From assembly GCA_903821365.1 (NCBI GenBank), contig CAIJKY010000009.1:26037-90036 (forward strand): 64,000 nucleotides of DNA, given 5' to 3'. A program made the translations under genes and the position numbers. The notes beneath the pieces are model-generated. The model worked only from the letters and a program-made list of their open reading frames with translations. It searched no databases and had not been told where the DNA came from. The number at the start of each line of letters is the position of its first letter. Within the stretch, counting starts at the first letter, position 1. Shown here piece after piece: positions 1-8,091 of this stretch. The DNA comes from an uncultured bacterium (GTDB lineage: Bacteria > Patescibacteriota > Saccharimonadia > Saccharimonadales > Saccharimonadaceae).

Positions 1-429
1 TGTTGCTAAAAAGAAAACCCCTGTTCCAATTGTTGCCATTAAGATATCTTCGTAGTGATTGTTGAAATCAAGAAACTGAGCCCACAAGGATAAACTACCG
101 GCCGCGTAGCTTATCGTCAAGAAAACGACATGCGCGCTGATAGATAATAGTACTCCGTAGCCGGTTAAACGATGTAAATCAATAATATCTTGTAAGTCAA
201 AGTCGCGTTCAATAAACGGAGCGCGACTCATAAGTGTTAACTCAAGCAAGACACAGAATGCTGCAAGTAACCCAAATAGTCTACCGATAGACATAAGTCT
301 CTCATTTGGACCGGCTATGTCATGGCCGCTTGCCATCCACCAGCCGTAGAGTATGACAGCAAGTACTGCGCAGATTGCAGTATAAAATAAGAAGCGTATA
401 TGCTTACGATGTTGAGTGGCGTGTTTCAC
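1..429 (-). CDS. Ferric-reductase-like transmembrane protein (partial, C-terminus beyond window edge)
   Basis: The complement reads open from a GTG at 427-429 to the window edge (143 codons); an in-frame TAG lies seven codons upstream, so the N-terminus is complete. Hydrophobic segments lie near residues 12-32, 47-67, 88-110 and from 128 onward. Two histidines, H86 in IIDLHRLTGY and H100 in SISAHVVF, are 14 residues apart, the spacing of haem ligands in ferric reductase/NOX transmembrane domains. That family carries electrons across the membrane, usually from a C-terminal FAD/NAD domain, which would lie outside the window. It is divergent from the cytochrome-b5-like gene at 589. A TATACT box (complement of 458-463) would give a leader of about 20 bases. 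The family call rests on this pattern alone. Confidence 0.7.
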   Translation of the reverse strand, partial: MKHATQHRKHIRFLFYTAICAVLAVILYGWWMASGHDIAGPNERLMSIGRLFGLLAAFCVLLELTLMSRAPFIERDFDLQDIIDLHRLTGYGVLLSISAHVVFLTISYAAGSLSLWAQFLDFNNHYEDILMATIGTGVFFLAT

Positions 430-588
430 GTGTTGGTTTTTTGTATCCTACGCTAATAGTATACCATTACATAATCACTTTCTTAGGGGGTCGGCAAGTA
501 GTGCTTATCTTTATTGACAATCTTTTTACTCTACTGCACACTTAGCATTGATATAGCAGTAACAAATCATAATTCTTTAGAGGTGAGC
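430..588. promoter_or_regulatory. Divergent intergenic region with promoters for both redox genes
   Basis: On the minus strand a TATACT box lies at 458-463, ahead of the ferric-reductase-like gene. On the plus strand TTGACA at 514-519 is followed after 17 bases by CACACT (537-542), a moderate -10, giving a leader of about 40 bases before the start at 589. AGAGGTG at 579-585 is a Shine-Dalgarno sequence that supports the internal ATG at 589 over the earlier in-frame start at 514. Confidence 0.5.
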
Positions 589-1215
589 ATGGCAAAAGTT
601 GGAAAAAAACTAGACAATGTCAGCAGGCGCAACTTCTTCATTGCTGGTGCAATCGGCATATCAGTAGGTATTGTCGGGTATATAATCACTTTGACGTTGG
701 CCGCTACATCGGCACCAAGCCTTGAACCGGAAAATGCCACACCAGACAATTCTATGAAAACAATGGTCATGAATGATACAAGCGCATCGGGTAGCAAATA
801 TCTGGAATTTGGAACTTCAATGGGTGGCGGCACGGGCGGCGGTATGGGCGGTGGCGGCATGGGAACTGGTACCGGGACAGGTACCGGCACTGGCACGGGA
901 ACCGGAACAGGCACTGGAACTGGCGGCACGTCAGGTGCAGCTTGTGGAACTGCTGGTGGCGCGTGTACCGCAGCGCAGGTCAAAACGCATAACTCACAAA
1001 CAGATTGCTGGGTGACCTATGAGACAGGGTATTACATTATTTCGAGTTACGTTAATCAGCACCCAGGTGGCGAGCAGGTGTTCAACTCAGACAGCTGCGG
1101 CAATGACATCGGCCCATTCCTTGATGGCACAAAAGGTACAGCTGGGCAACAAATGCAACATGCCCCCGAAGACTACGATGTGCTCAAAACCTTCTACGTA
1201 GGGCCACTGCAGTAA
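589..1215 (+). CDS. Cytochrome-b5-like haem-binding domain protein with Tat-like signal and Gly-Thr repeat
   Basis: This 208-residue protein begins at an ATG preceded by AGAGGTG. The N-terminus has SRRNFF followed by a hydrophobic run of about 22 residues, matching the twin-arginine (Tat) signal pattern or a signal anchor. A low-complexity linker has Gly-rich stretches and ten consecutive Gly-Thr pairs. The C-terminal ~70 residues resemble cytochrome b5: VKTHNSQTDCWV, then SYVNQHPGGEQVF, whose HPGG supplies the first haem-ligand histidine. The second ligand is less clear; H190 in QHAPEDY is a candidate. It probably sits on the outer membrane face as an electron carrier beside the divergent ferric-reductase-like protein. 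Its stop overlaps the next start (TAATG), implying coupled translation. Confidence 0.75.
   Translation: MAKVGKKLDNVSRRNFFIAGAIGISVGIVGYIITLTLAATSAPSLEPENATPDNSMKTMVMNDTSASGSKYLEFGTSMGGGTGGGMGGGGMGTGTGTGTGTGTGTGTGTGTGGTSGAACGTAGGACTAAQVKTHNSQTDCWVTYETGYYIISSYVNQHPGGEQVFNSDSCGNDIGPFLDGTKGTAGQQMQHAPEDYDVLKTFYVGPLQ
862..921 (+). repeat. Ten-unit Gly-Thr coding repeat (GGNACN x10)
   Basis: Ten tandem six-base units of form GGNACN encode ten Gly-Thr pairs. Third codon positions vary among all four bases, so the repeat is kept at the protein level rather than as a pure DNA repeat. The antisense reading frame is also open (Val-Pro repeats) purely as a consequence. Confidence 0.9.
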
Positions 1216-1706
1216 TGGTCGCCCATAAAAAGGTAGCAAGCAGGGCGCAACCAAGCTTGCTTGCCACATCGATACTGTTTGGCATTATTGGCCTGGCAAT
1301 TGGCATGACCGTGGCGCTTACTGTTTTTGCGGCACGTCAAAAAGTAGCGCCACTACCGGTTAATGTCTCCATTAGTAACATCAAGCATAGCGGTGCAACA
1401 AAAGGGTATTTTAACGCAGGTCCAGGTAACGAGTATGTTACCGTGACCGTCAAAGTGCACAACGGTAGTAATCAAGCCATTGATCTTGCGCCCGCTGTTC
1501 AGTCGCGTCTTGTCGATGGTAGTGGCAAGATCTATGGGGTTGTAATCTATATGGTCACCAAGCCATTCATAGCAGGTGAACTAAAACCAGGTGAAACTCG
1601 AGAGGGGCAGCTAGCATTTATTGCGCCTCTCAAGCCAAACGGATTGACCTTTATAATGAAGGACTCACTCAGCCCAACGATGATGTCCTTTAAGCAAGTA
1701 CTATAA
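1215..1706 (+). CDS. Membrane-anchored DUF4352-like immunoglobulin-fold protein
   Basis: The protein has 163 residues. After a short basic N-terminus, residues 14-40 form a single membrane anchor. The rest is a beta-rich extracellular domain with NEYVTVTVKVHNGSNQAIDL and a later KPGETREGQLAF, the pattern of DUF4352/TelA-like secreted domains (an inference from motif layout). Its ATG overlaps the TAA of the cytochrome-b5-like gene, so the two are coupled and probably act in the same extracytoplasmic assembly. No catalytic residues are evident; a structural or partner-binding role is most likely. Confidence 0.65.
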   Translation: MVAHKKVASRAQPSLLATSILFGIIGLAIGMTVALTVFAARQKVAPLPVNVSISNIKHSGATKGYFNAGPGNEYVTVTVKVHNGSNQAIDLAPAVQSRLVDGSGKIYGVVIYMVTKPFIAGELKPGETREGQLAFIAPLKPNGLTFIMKDSLSPTMMSFKQVL

Positions 1707-1723
1707 TAAAGTAGGTCAAATAA

Positions 1724-1752
1724 TTGACTTATTAAAATATTAGTTATATAAT
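1724..1752 (+). promoter_or_regulatory. Near-consensus promoter giving a leaderless transcript
   Basis: TTGACT (1724-1729) and TATAAT (1747-1752) are separated by exactly 17 bases. Only eight bases lie between the -10 box and the ATG at 1761, so the expected transcription start falls at or next to the start codon. Confidence 0.8.
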
Positions 1753-1760
1753 ATAGTTAT

Positions 1761-2333
1761 ATGCGCTACACTACACCTTTGTCTTATATTGTATTAACCA
1801 TTGCGGTAGTCTTTTCTTTCGGCGAGACCGCCATGGCTGAACAGCCTACTGTTGTTCAACAACTAACGCCTGTTGTTTCGAACGTGACCGATACGGTCAT
1901 ACCTGGCGTTATTTCAACGCTTGATCCAGTAGCGCCAGTTACCGAAACAGTGCCAATCGTTACGCCGCCACAAACGAGCCCTCCGACTACTCCAACGACT
2001 CCAGCTCCGCAACAGTCAGCATCGACGCCCAATATTGCACCTAGCACGCCGTCTGCAGCCGCAAGCGTACCCGATAGGTTTTCAGCAGATACTGGCACTC
2101 AAAGCACGGCGCCAAGTCAGGCAGCGGTTACGGCCGGTCGTGAACGAGGGACTGCGCAAGACCCAATCATCTACGAAACACCCCTCAACGTTGCTATGAA
2201 CGGCATGGTTGTGCCGACGATTATCGGCATTGCCGCAAGTGTGCTCTCGCTCGGTTTGATTGTTGCTTACTTGTATCAGCGCCGACAGCTTGTCGCAGAA
2301 AAAATTCGCGTAACCTTTGAGCGCCGCCGCTAA
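1761..2333 (+). CDS. Secreted Pro/Thr/Ser-rich protein with C-terminal membrane anchor
   Basis: A signal peptide of about 26 residues ends at AMA|EQP. Residues 30-130 are low-complexity, rich in Pro, Thr, Ser, Val and Ala and probably unfolded. A hydrophobic segment at about 155-176 is followed by a basic tail (YQRRQLVAEK, FERRR), giving type I topology with the stalk outside the cell. This resembles a surface stalk protein with a stop-transfer anchor. There is no recognisable catalytic domain and no LPxTG motif. It appears monocistronic and is predicted to be leaderless. Confidence 0.6.
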   Translation: MRYTTPLSYIVLTIAVVFSFGETAMAEQPTVVQQLTPVVSNVTDTVIPGVISTLDPVAPVTETVPIVTPPQTSPPTTPTTPAPQQSASTPNIAPSTPSAAASVPDRFSADTGTQSTAPSQAAVTAGRERGTAQDPIIYETPLNVAMNGMVVPTIIGIAASVLSLGLIVAYLYQRRQLVAEKIRVTFERRR

Positions 2334-2375
2334 GCATTAGTAGCATGCTTTTCGTAGTATTGTTATACTGCATTA

Positions 2376-2840
2376 ATGAAAAAAATTCCACAAACTGTGA
2401 TAACAGGTGGTCTCCTTGCTATTTCACTTGGCGCATTATTTATAGCAGCACCGGTCATTACGGCCGATTACTATCGCGGTCAGGCTGATAGAGTCTTGTC
2501 TCGCCTAGAGCAAAACATTGCTCTACGAAAAGCTGCGATAAAGCACGCCTACGCTTCAGTAACTACACCATCTACAGAAATTGCGATACAGATAAGGGGT
2601 CTCGCACGCGATATTGCCGAAGCAGAGAAGGCAATGCCGAAACTTCAACGAGCTGGCGGAACTATGGAATGGAATGCGTACTATCGTGAAACTCGTCAAT
2701 TGTCTGAAAGCGCGACGGATGTTCTGCATCGCTCAATAATAGACGCGCAGGCGCTCGTGAATACTCTTGATTCAGTTGCTGCCTACGCGCACTATAAAAC
2801 GATTGCTGAAGACTTGCCGACGATTATTAATCGGCTCTAA
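2376..2840 (+). CDS. Hypothetical membrane-anchored helical protein
   Basis: The protein has 154 residues: a basic N-terminus (MKK), a hydrophobic segment at 9-30, then an almost entirely helical, charged domain with heptad-like spacing, likely a coiled coil or helical bundle outside the membrane. It is not recognised as a known family. TATACT at 2364-2369 ends six bases before the ATG, so a leaderless message is likely. It converges with the pilin-like relic, whose stop is one base away. Confidence 0.55.
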   Translation: MKKIPQTVITGGLLAISLGALFIAAPVITADYYRGQADRVLSRLEQNIALRKAAIKHAYASVTTPSTEIAIQIRGLARDIAEAEKAMPKLQRAGGTMEWNAYYRETRQLSESATDVLHRSIIDAQALVNTLDSVAAYAHYKTIAEDLPTIINRL

Positions 2841-2841
2841 G

Positions 2842-3264
2842 CTAACGGGTGACTGTAATAGTTTTACCTTGCTCTGCGGCAGGCGCGCTGACAGTCACAC
2901 GGTTGTTAGCGGTTTTGGCGATTTTGTAGCCAGCGCCATTTGTTGCACAGGTCGTTGCACACTGTGGGTCTTTTGGTACTGAGGTGAAGTATTTTTCATT
3001 CGCGGTAACGACACTGAGGTCGACGAGACCAGTACATGAGCCGGCACCTGTTGCGCAAATTTCTGTAGCGGTTGTAGTGATGCCTGATGGCAAGGTGCCA
3101 TTGTTATCGAGAGAGTATTGATAAACGCCGTTAAGAATGGTGTTAACTGATGTTTGGCGTTCAGCATTTCGTGTGTCGCCCAGCTGCTGGGTAGGATTAA
3201 TCGCCAAGATGCCAATTCTCATACCGATACTTCGAGCTGGATTGATGTACGCGAAACGTGTCAT
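2842..3264 (-). pseudogene. Type IV pilin-like protein lacking the prepilin N-terminus (probable relic)
   Basis: The 140-residue product matches the body of Patescibacterial type IV pilins: [20 protein letters not shown], then [15 protein letters not shown], then [10 protein letters not shown]. Pilins normally begin with a short leader, the GFTLIE cleavage site and about 20 hydrophobic residues. Here those are replaced by [20 protein letters not shown], with no G-F-x-x-x-E site and only a weak hydrophobic stretch; an in-frame TAA lies two codons upstream of the ATG. INPAR and INPTQQ occur close together, as if two pilin N-terminal pieces were fused. It may be a pseudogene or an unprocessed derivative. 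The assembly gene pilM lies far away at 27357. Confidence 0.6.
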
Positions 3265-3368
3265 AAATTTTTAAGCTAAGTAATATTTAGTATAAAAGAC
3301 GCTTATGGTTTTGTCGATGCATTATATAAATCTACACAGTTACTAAACGAACAGGTATACTACGAGCA

Positions 3369-4088
3369 ATGAATTCTGTAAAAACACTTTGGTCTGAGTT
3401 GCAAGGAGCGCTTCCGCTTGTTCGCTGGCGGCGTTTGTTTGTGGCAGCGGTGCTGTTTTGGACACCGGTGATTGTATTTTCTAAGATTGCAAATGAAGTC
3501 CGCGAACGCGAAGTGCTGCGTTTTGATTCAGATATTCTGTTATGGCTCCGTAGCCAATCGACGCCGTCGCTCAATGCGGCCGTTTCGGCTTTCACTGAGC
3601 TCGGTGGTGTTATTGTGGTGTCGGTTTCGATACTCTGCTTAGTTGTGTATCTATGGACGCAGCATCGTCGACGGATGGCCGTGTTCGCGGCTGCAGCGGT
3701 CGGCGGCGCTGGAATTATTAATTTTATATTGAAGCATGGTTTTGAACGTCAGCGACCAACAATTCTGACAGCACTGGCTACCGAGAGCGGCTATTCTTTT
3801 CCAAGTGGTCACGCGATGCTTAGCAGCGCTCTTGCGCTCGCGATCATACTTGTTGTTTGGCACACCGCCTATCGCTGGCTTGCAATAGGTATCGGTGCAC
3901 TCTATATCCTTTCAATAGGCATGAGTCGATTGTACCTAGGTGTTCACTATCCGACCGATGTTTTGGCTGGCTGGTGTGTGAGCGCTGCCTGGGTCTTGAT
4001 TGTCTATACTGTTGTTCTGAAAGGTGGCTTCTTATTGCAACCACGCACAAAACCGAAGCGAGCATCTCATACTAAGCATTCGTCGTAG
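3369..4088 (+). CDS. PAP2-family membrane phosphatase
   Basis: This 239-residue polytopic protein carries the three PAP2 phosphatase motifs: KHGFERQRP (residues 122-130), SFPSGHAM (143-150) and SRLYLGVHYPTD (186-197), with H148 and H193 as expected catalytic histidines. The family removes phosphate from lipid pyrophosphates such as undecaprenyl pyrophosphate or phosphatidate at the outer membrane face. A role in recycling the peptidoglycan lipid carrier fits the adjacent convergent ddl, but the substrate cannot be read from sequence. TATACT (3356-3361) ends seven bases before the ATG. The last 17 bases overlap the 3' end of ddl. Confidence 0.88.
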   Translation: MNSVKTLWSELQGALPLVRWRRLFVAAVLFWTPVIVFSKIANEVREREVLRFDSDILLWLRSQSTPSLNAAVSAFTELGGVIVVSVSILCLVVYLWTQHRRRMAVFAAAAVGGAGIINFILKHGFERQRPTILTALATESGYSFPSGHAMLSSALALAIILVVWHTAYRWLAIGIGALYILSIGMSRLYLGVHYPTDVLAGWCVSAAWVLIVYTVVLKGGFLLQPRTKPKRASHTKHSS

Positions 4089-5166
4089 CGTGCTGTTGAA
4101 AACGCTCCACCGCCAGTTCAAGTAAGCGCGTGATGAGGTCGCTGTAGTTTAGGCCGCTGGCTTCCCACAATTTCGGGTACATACTGATTGAGGTAAAGCC
4201 AGGAATAGTATTTATTTCATTGACGACAATATTCTGGTCAGCGGTGACAAACATATCGACGCGCGCCATGCCTTCCGCTTCTAACGCAGCGTAGGCAGCA
4301 AGGGCAATTTGAGTTGCGGTGGCTGCAACCGTCTCGCTCACTGCTGCGGGTATAGTTGTCACTGCATCGGTTGTGCTGGCGTATTTTGCGTCGTAGCTAT
4401 AAAACGTACCGCTTGCCGCAGTGATACTTCCAAGCACCGAGGCTTGAGGGGCTATATTACCGAGTACGGCACATTCAACTTCGATACCATCGACGCCTGC
4501 TTCAACGATAATCTTCGTATCATAACGGAATGCAAGTGCTACGGCGGCGTGTAGCTCGGTTTCATTTGTCACCCGGCTCACGCCGACCGAAGAACCCATA
4601 CTGGCGGGTTTTACAAACAATGTTGCACCAAGCGAGTTGAAAAGCTTTGTCGCATCGATTTTTGGTCGGTCAGACGCAGTGAAAGTGTGGTGTGGTGTAA
4701 TATCCAGCCCGGCGTCGTGCAGTAATCGCTTCATAACATCTTTATCCATGCCAACCGCAGAGCCCAAAACACCTGATCCAACGTAAGGAATGCCGGCAAG
4801 CTCATATAAACCTTGTATCGAACCATCTTCGCCTTGAGGGCCGTGGAGAACAGGGAAAGCGATATCTATAGATAACGGCTCTTCGTTAGCCGAACCAGCC
4901 ACATAAAAAAGCTGACCGCCTTGGCCGGGCGCAAGCGTAACTACTGATTCATCTGTTTCGGGAACAACATCATGCGAAAATAACTCCGACTTATTGCTAC
5001 TATGCCAAACACCTTGTTTGCTGATAGCGATCAAAACGGGAGCGTAGCGATTCGTGTCGAGAGCGTCATAAACATTGCGCATTGAGCGGACTGTAATTTC
5101 GTGTTCGGCAGACCTACCGCCGTAAAAGAGGCCGACGCGGATACGAGAGTCGATAGCTAAGTTCAT
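4072..5166 (-). CDS. ddl: D-alanine--D-alanine ligase
   Basis: At 364 residues this has normal Ddl length. It shows the family's N-terminal VGLFYGGRSAEHEITVRS, the ATP-grasp loop FVKPASMGSSVGVSRV, and the Mg-binding end VNEINTIPGFTSISMYPKLW. It makes the D-Ala-D-Ala dipeptide that ends the peptidoglycan stem peptide, in the cytoplasm using ATP. On the minus strand TATACT (complement of 5174-5179) ends seven bases before the ATG, so a leaderless transcript is likely. Its 3' end overlaps the PAP2 gene tail to tail. Presence of Ddl shows the cell makes its own peptidoglycan precursor. Confidence 0.96.
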   Translation of the reverse strand: MNLAIDSRIRVGLFYGGRSAEHEITVRSMRNVYDALDTNRYAPVLIAISKQGVWHSSNKSELFSHDVVPETDESVVTLAPGQGGQLFYVAGSANEEPLSIDIAFPVLHGPQGEDGSIQGLYELAGIPYVGSGVLGSAVGMDKDVMKRLLHDAGLDITPHHTFTASDRPKIDATKLFNSLGATLFVKPASMGSSVGVSRVTNETELHAAVALAFRYDTKIIVEAGVDGIEVECAVLGNIAPQASVLGSITAASGTFYSYDAKYASTTDAVTTIPAAVSETVAATATQIALAAYAALEAEGMARVDMFVTADQNIVVNEINTIPGFTSISMYPKLWEASGLNYSDLITRLLELAVERFQQHATTNA

Positions 5167-5276
5167 ACGCTTTAGTATAGGCCATAATCAAGTACCCGAA
5201 TACACTTACGGGCGACGAACAAGCGGTGTACAATAAAGCTATTATTATTCTCACTATCTAAGGAACGACGAGCATC

Positions 5277-6716
5277 ATGGAACAACCTGCAAGCCAGCAA
5301 GCAACGCGTATTTATAAGCGTGCAAAAATTATCGCAACAATTGGGCCTGCAACAAATGATGTTGATGTTGTTGAGCAGCTCGCTCGCTCGGGGGTTAATG
5401 GGTTTCGTTTGAACTTCAGTCATGGCGACTATGAAGAACGTAAGCAGCAAATTGCCTGGATTCGCAAAGCGTCGGAAAAAATGAATAAACCAGTCGCAAT
5501 CATTCAAGACTTGCAAGGCCCAAAGATTCGCCTAGGTGATATCGATGGCGTGATTAACCTTCACATTGACGAAGTTTGGAGTCTCATATACGAGGCCGAA
5601 ACTAATGAGGCCGAGAAGCGCTTAGCAGTTCAGTACGATCTTAGCCAAAAGATGAAGGTTGGCGAGCCATTATTTATGTTTGATGGCAAAGTTAAATCAA
5701 CTGTCGAAGCAGTTGATCCTGCGGCAAAATGCGTCCGTGTACGAATCCAGAATGACGGTATCGTGATGAAGCGAAAAGGCATTAACGTGCCGGACACTGA
5801 CTTTGGCGGCGATGTATTAACCGACAAAGATATGCAAGACATTATCTTCGGTGTTGAAAATGATTTCGATTACGTCGCAATGAGTTTCGTGCAACGAGCC
5901 ACAGAGGTAGAGCATTTGCGTCGTATCCTACGCGACAACGGTTCAGAGGCTCGAATCATCGTTAAAGTTGAGACAAAATCCGCTATTGAGCCAGAAAATC
6001 TTGAAGAAATCGTGCTCGCAGCTGACGCCGTCATGGTTGCTCGCGGTGACTTAGCGGTTGAGGCTGGCGCTGAAGTTGTCCCAATTGTGCAGCGCGATAT
6101 CATCAACCTTTGCCAACTGCATGGCCGCATTAGCATTGTAGCGACACAAATGATGGCAAGTATGGTTGAAGCACCAACGCCGACTCGTGCCGAAGTAAGC
6201 GATGTTGCAGGAGCGGTTATCAGCGGTGCTGATTGTTTGATGCTCTCGGACGAAACAGCGGCCGGTCGTTATCCCGTCGAGACAGTACAGGCGATGAAGC
6301 GAGTGATTATGTACACACAAAATCGTGCACCAGTACGCCCGGTTTATTTCCAGGAAGGCAAGGCCGACAAGCAAGATGCTATTAGTTCGGCAGTTATTAC
6401 ACTTGCCCAGCAAATTGACGCCGCAGCAATTATTGCTGAAACAAAGAGTGGTGTCACGGCACGAAGTATCGCGACGCATCGACCAAGCATGCCGATTATT
6501 AGCGTGACAAGCGATCGGCGCGTTGCTCAGCAGCTTGCAATTCTTTACGCAAACAAAAGCTTCTTGCGTGAAGATGGTGAAAAGGCTGGCTTGGCGCTCG
6601 CCGAAGAGCTATGTAAAACCGGCTTCTTGATGGCAGGGAACACAGTTGTGCTTGTCTCTGGTCGACAGCCTGGTGTTGTCGGCATGACTGATACGATACG
6701 TATCCGCGTATTGTAA
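5277..6716 (+). CDS. pyk: Pyruvate kinase
   Basis: This 479-residue enzyme converts phosphoenolpyruvate and ADP to pyruvate and ATP. Visible family motifs are KIIATIGPAT (residues 17-26), FRLNFSHGDYEER, IQDLQGPKIRLG, IIVKVETKSAIE (active-site lysine region), VMVARGDLAVE, TQMMASM and SDETAAGRYP. The C-terminal domain is present but short, without an added PEP-utiliser domain. AAGGA sits 10-14 bases before the ATG, so this gene is leadered, unlike many neighbours. It heads a run of three lower-glycolysis genes (pyk, pgk, tpiA) on one strand. Confidence 0.97.
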   Translation: MEQPASQQATRIYKRAKIIATIGPATNDVDVVEQLARSGVNGFRLNFSHGDYEERKQQIAWIRKASEKMNKPVAIIQDLQGPKIRLGDIDGVINLHIDEVWSLIYEAETNEAEKRLAVQYDLSQKMKVGEPLFMFDGKVKSTVEAVDPAAKCVRVRIQNDGIVMKRKGINVPDTDFGGDVLTDKDMQDIIFGVENDFDYVAMSFVQRATEVEHLRRILRDNGSEARIIVKVETKSAIEPENLEEIVLAADAVMVARGDLAVEAGAEVVPIVQRDIINLCQLHGRISIVATQMMASMVEAPTPTRAEVSDVAGAVISGADCLMLSDETAAGRYPVETVQAMKRVIMYTQNRAPVRPVYFQEGKADKQDAISSAVITLAQQIDAAAIIAETKSGVTARSIATHRPSMPIISVTSDRRVAQQLAILYANKSFLREDGEKAGLALAEELCKTGFLMAGNTVVLVSGRQPGVVGMTDTIRIRVL

Positions 6717-6775
6717 TGAGAACATACGTCTAGCAAATCGCTGCTATAATAAGCAACAATCTAGGGAGGCAAACA

Positions 6776-8080
6776 ATGGGGTTTACTAAGATGACTGTGC
6801 GCGATGCGCCGCTGTATGGCAAAACGGTGCTGGTCCGCGCTGACTATAACGTACCGCTTGCGCATAATGGCGACACAATTACTATTCACGATGATTATCG
6901 CATTGCGATGTCGCTCCCGACAATACAATATCTTCGTGAGCAAAATTGTACGGTTGTCATATGCGCACATCTCGGCCGCCCCGATGGGGCTCCTAAGCCT
7001 GAATTATCGCTTGAGCCGATTGCGCAACGCCTGGCTGACTTCTTGCATGCGCCAGTCCATTTTGTGCCAGCGACAATTGGTGACACTGTGACGCAAACGA
7101 TCAAAAGCTTGCCACACGGTAGCGTTGTGTTGCTAGAAAACTTGCGCTTCCATCCAGAAGAAGAGGCAAATGATGAGCAGTTTGCGCGGGCGCTTGCTCG
7201 AGACAGCACTGCTGATTATTTTGTTCAGGATGGGTTTGGTGTCGTGCATCGGGCTCATGCAAGTACAGACGCGGTGACGCACTACTTGCCGAGTGTCGCG
7301 GGTTTGCTTGTCGAGCGAGAGTGTACCATTCTTGATAAAGTTGCTCATCATCCTGCTCGACCGTTCGCGGTAGTGCTTGGCGGAGCTAAGATATCGGATA
7401 AAATTGGCTTGGTACAGGATTTTGTCAAAAAAGCCGACAAGGTAGTCATCGGCGGTGCAATGGCTAATAACTTTTTGGCTTGGGCGGGTTATCCAATCGG
7501 TGCGAGTAAATTTGACGAAGACGCCTCAAAAATCGTTGATGGGATCATGGAAGTTATTTGTGGTGATCAGCATGATCACAAAATGTGTGTGGGCTCAAAT
7601 AAAAAATTGCTCTTACCAGTTGATGTCGCAGTGACAAAGCAGATAACCGACGATATGAGTCAGGCTAAACGTGTCGTAAAAACGCTTGATGCGGTTGCGG
7701 ACGATGACATTATCGTCGACTTGGGGGACGCCAGTATCGCAGCCCTCCCAGGCTTCTTAGATGGCAGCAAAACTGTTCTCTGGAATGGCACGCTTGGCTA
7801 TGCTGAAGCACCGGCTTTTGCAAACGGCTCGGCTGCACTTGCTCAGTGGCTTGCAGACAACCGTTTGAAACTTGAAAGTGTCGTTGGTGGAGGCGACACG
7901 GCCGACTTTGTCCTTAAATGGGACACTAAAAAACATGGCGCGAGCTTTACGCATGTCTCAACTGGTGGCGGCGCTAGTCTTGAGCTGTTATCGGGAGAAA
8001 AATTACCAGGAATAGAGGCTTTACTCAACAAAAGTAAGCATCCATCGATAGACAAAAAAGCTAGCCATACAGTACACTAA
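6776..8080 (+). CDS. pgk: Phosphoglycerate kinase
   Basis: The protein has 434 residues, slightly longer than usual because of a C-terminal extension. PGK signatures are VLVRADYNVPL (substrate-binding start), CAHLGRPDG, the VVLGGAKISDKI nucleotide region, TVLWNGTLGYAE and the final GGGDTADFV / STGGGASLELL loops. It transfers phosphate from 1,3-bisphosphoglycerate to ADP. A strong GGGAGG Shine-Dalgarno lies about ten bases before the ATG. tpiA follows after 11 bases, so pgk and tpiA are almost certainly co-transcribed. Confidence 0.97.
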   Translation: MGFTKMTVRDAPLYGKTVLVRADYNVPLAHNGDTITIHDDYRIAMSLPTIQYLREQNCTVVICAHLGRPDGAPKPELSLEPIAQRLADFLHAPVHFVPATIGDTVTQTIKSLPHGSVVLLENLRFHPEEEANDEQFARALARDSTADYFVQDGFGVVHRAHASTDAVTHYLPSVAGLLVERECTILDKVAHHPARPFAVVLGGAKISDKIGLVQDFVKKADKVVIGGAMANNFLAWAGYPIGASKFDEDASKIVDGIMEVICGDQHDHKMCVGSNKKLLLPVDVAVTKQITDDMSQAKRVVKTLDAVADDDIIVDLGDASIAALPGFLDGSKTVLWNGTLGYAEAPAFANGSAALAQWLADNRLKLESVVGGGDTADFVLKWDTKKHGASFTHVSTGGGASLELLSGEKLPGIEALLNKSKHPSIDKKASHTVH

Positions 8081-8091
8081 GGGTAAGCATT

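Noticed and set aside
567..983. Minus-strand ORF with Val-Pro repeats
   Set aside because: It is the antisense of the Gly-Thr repeat gene; the reading frame stays open only because of the repeat, and there is no promoter or ribosome site.
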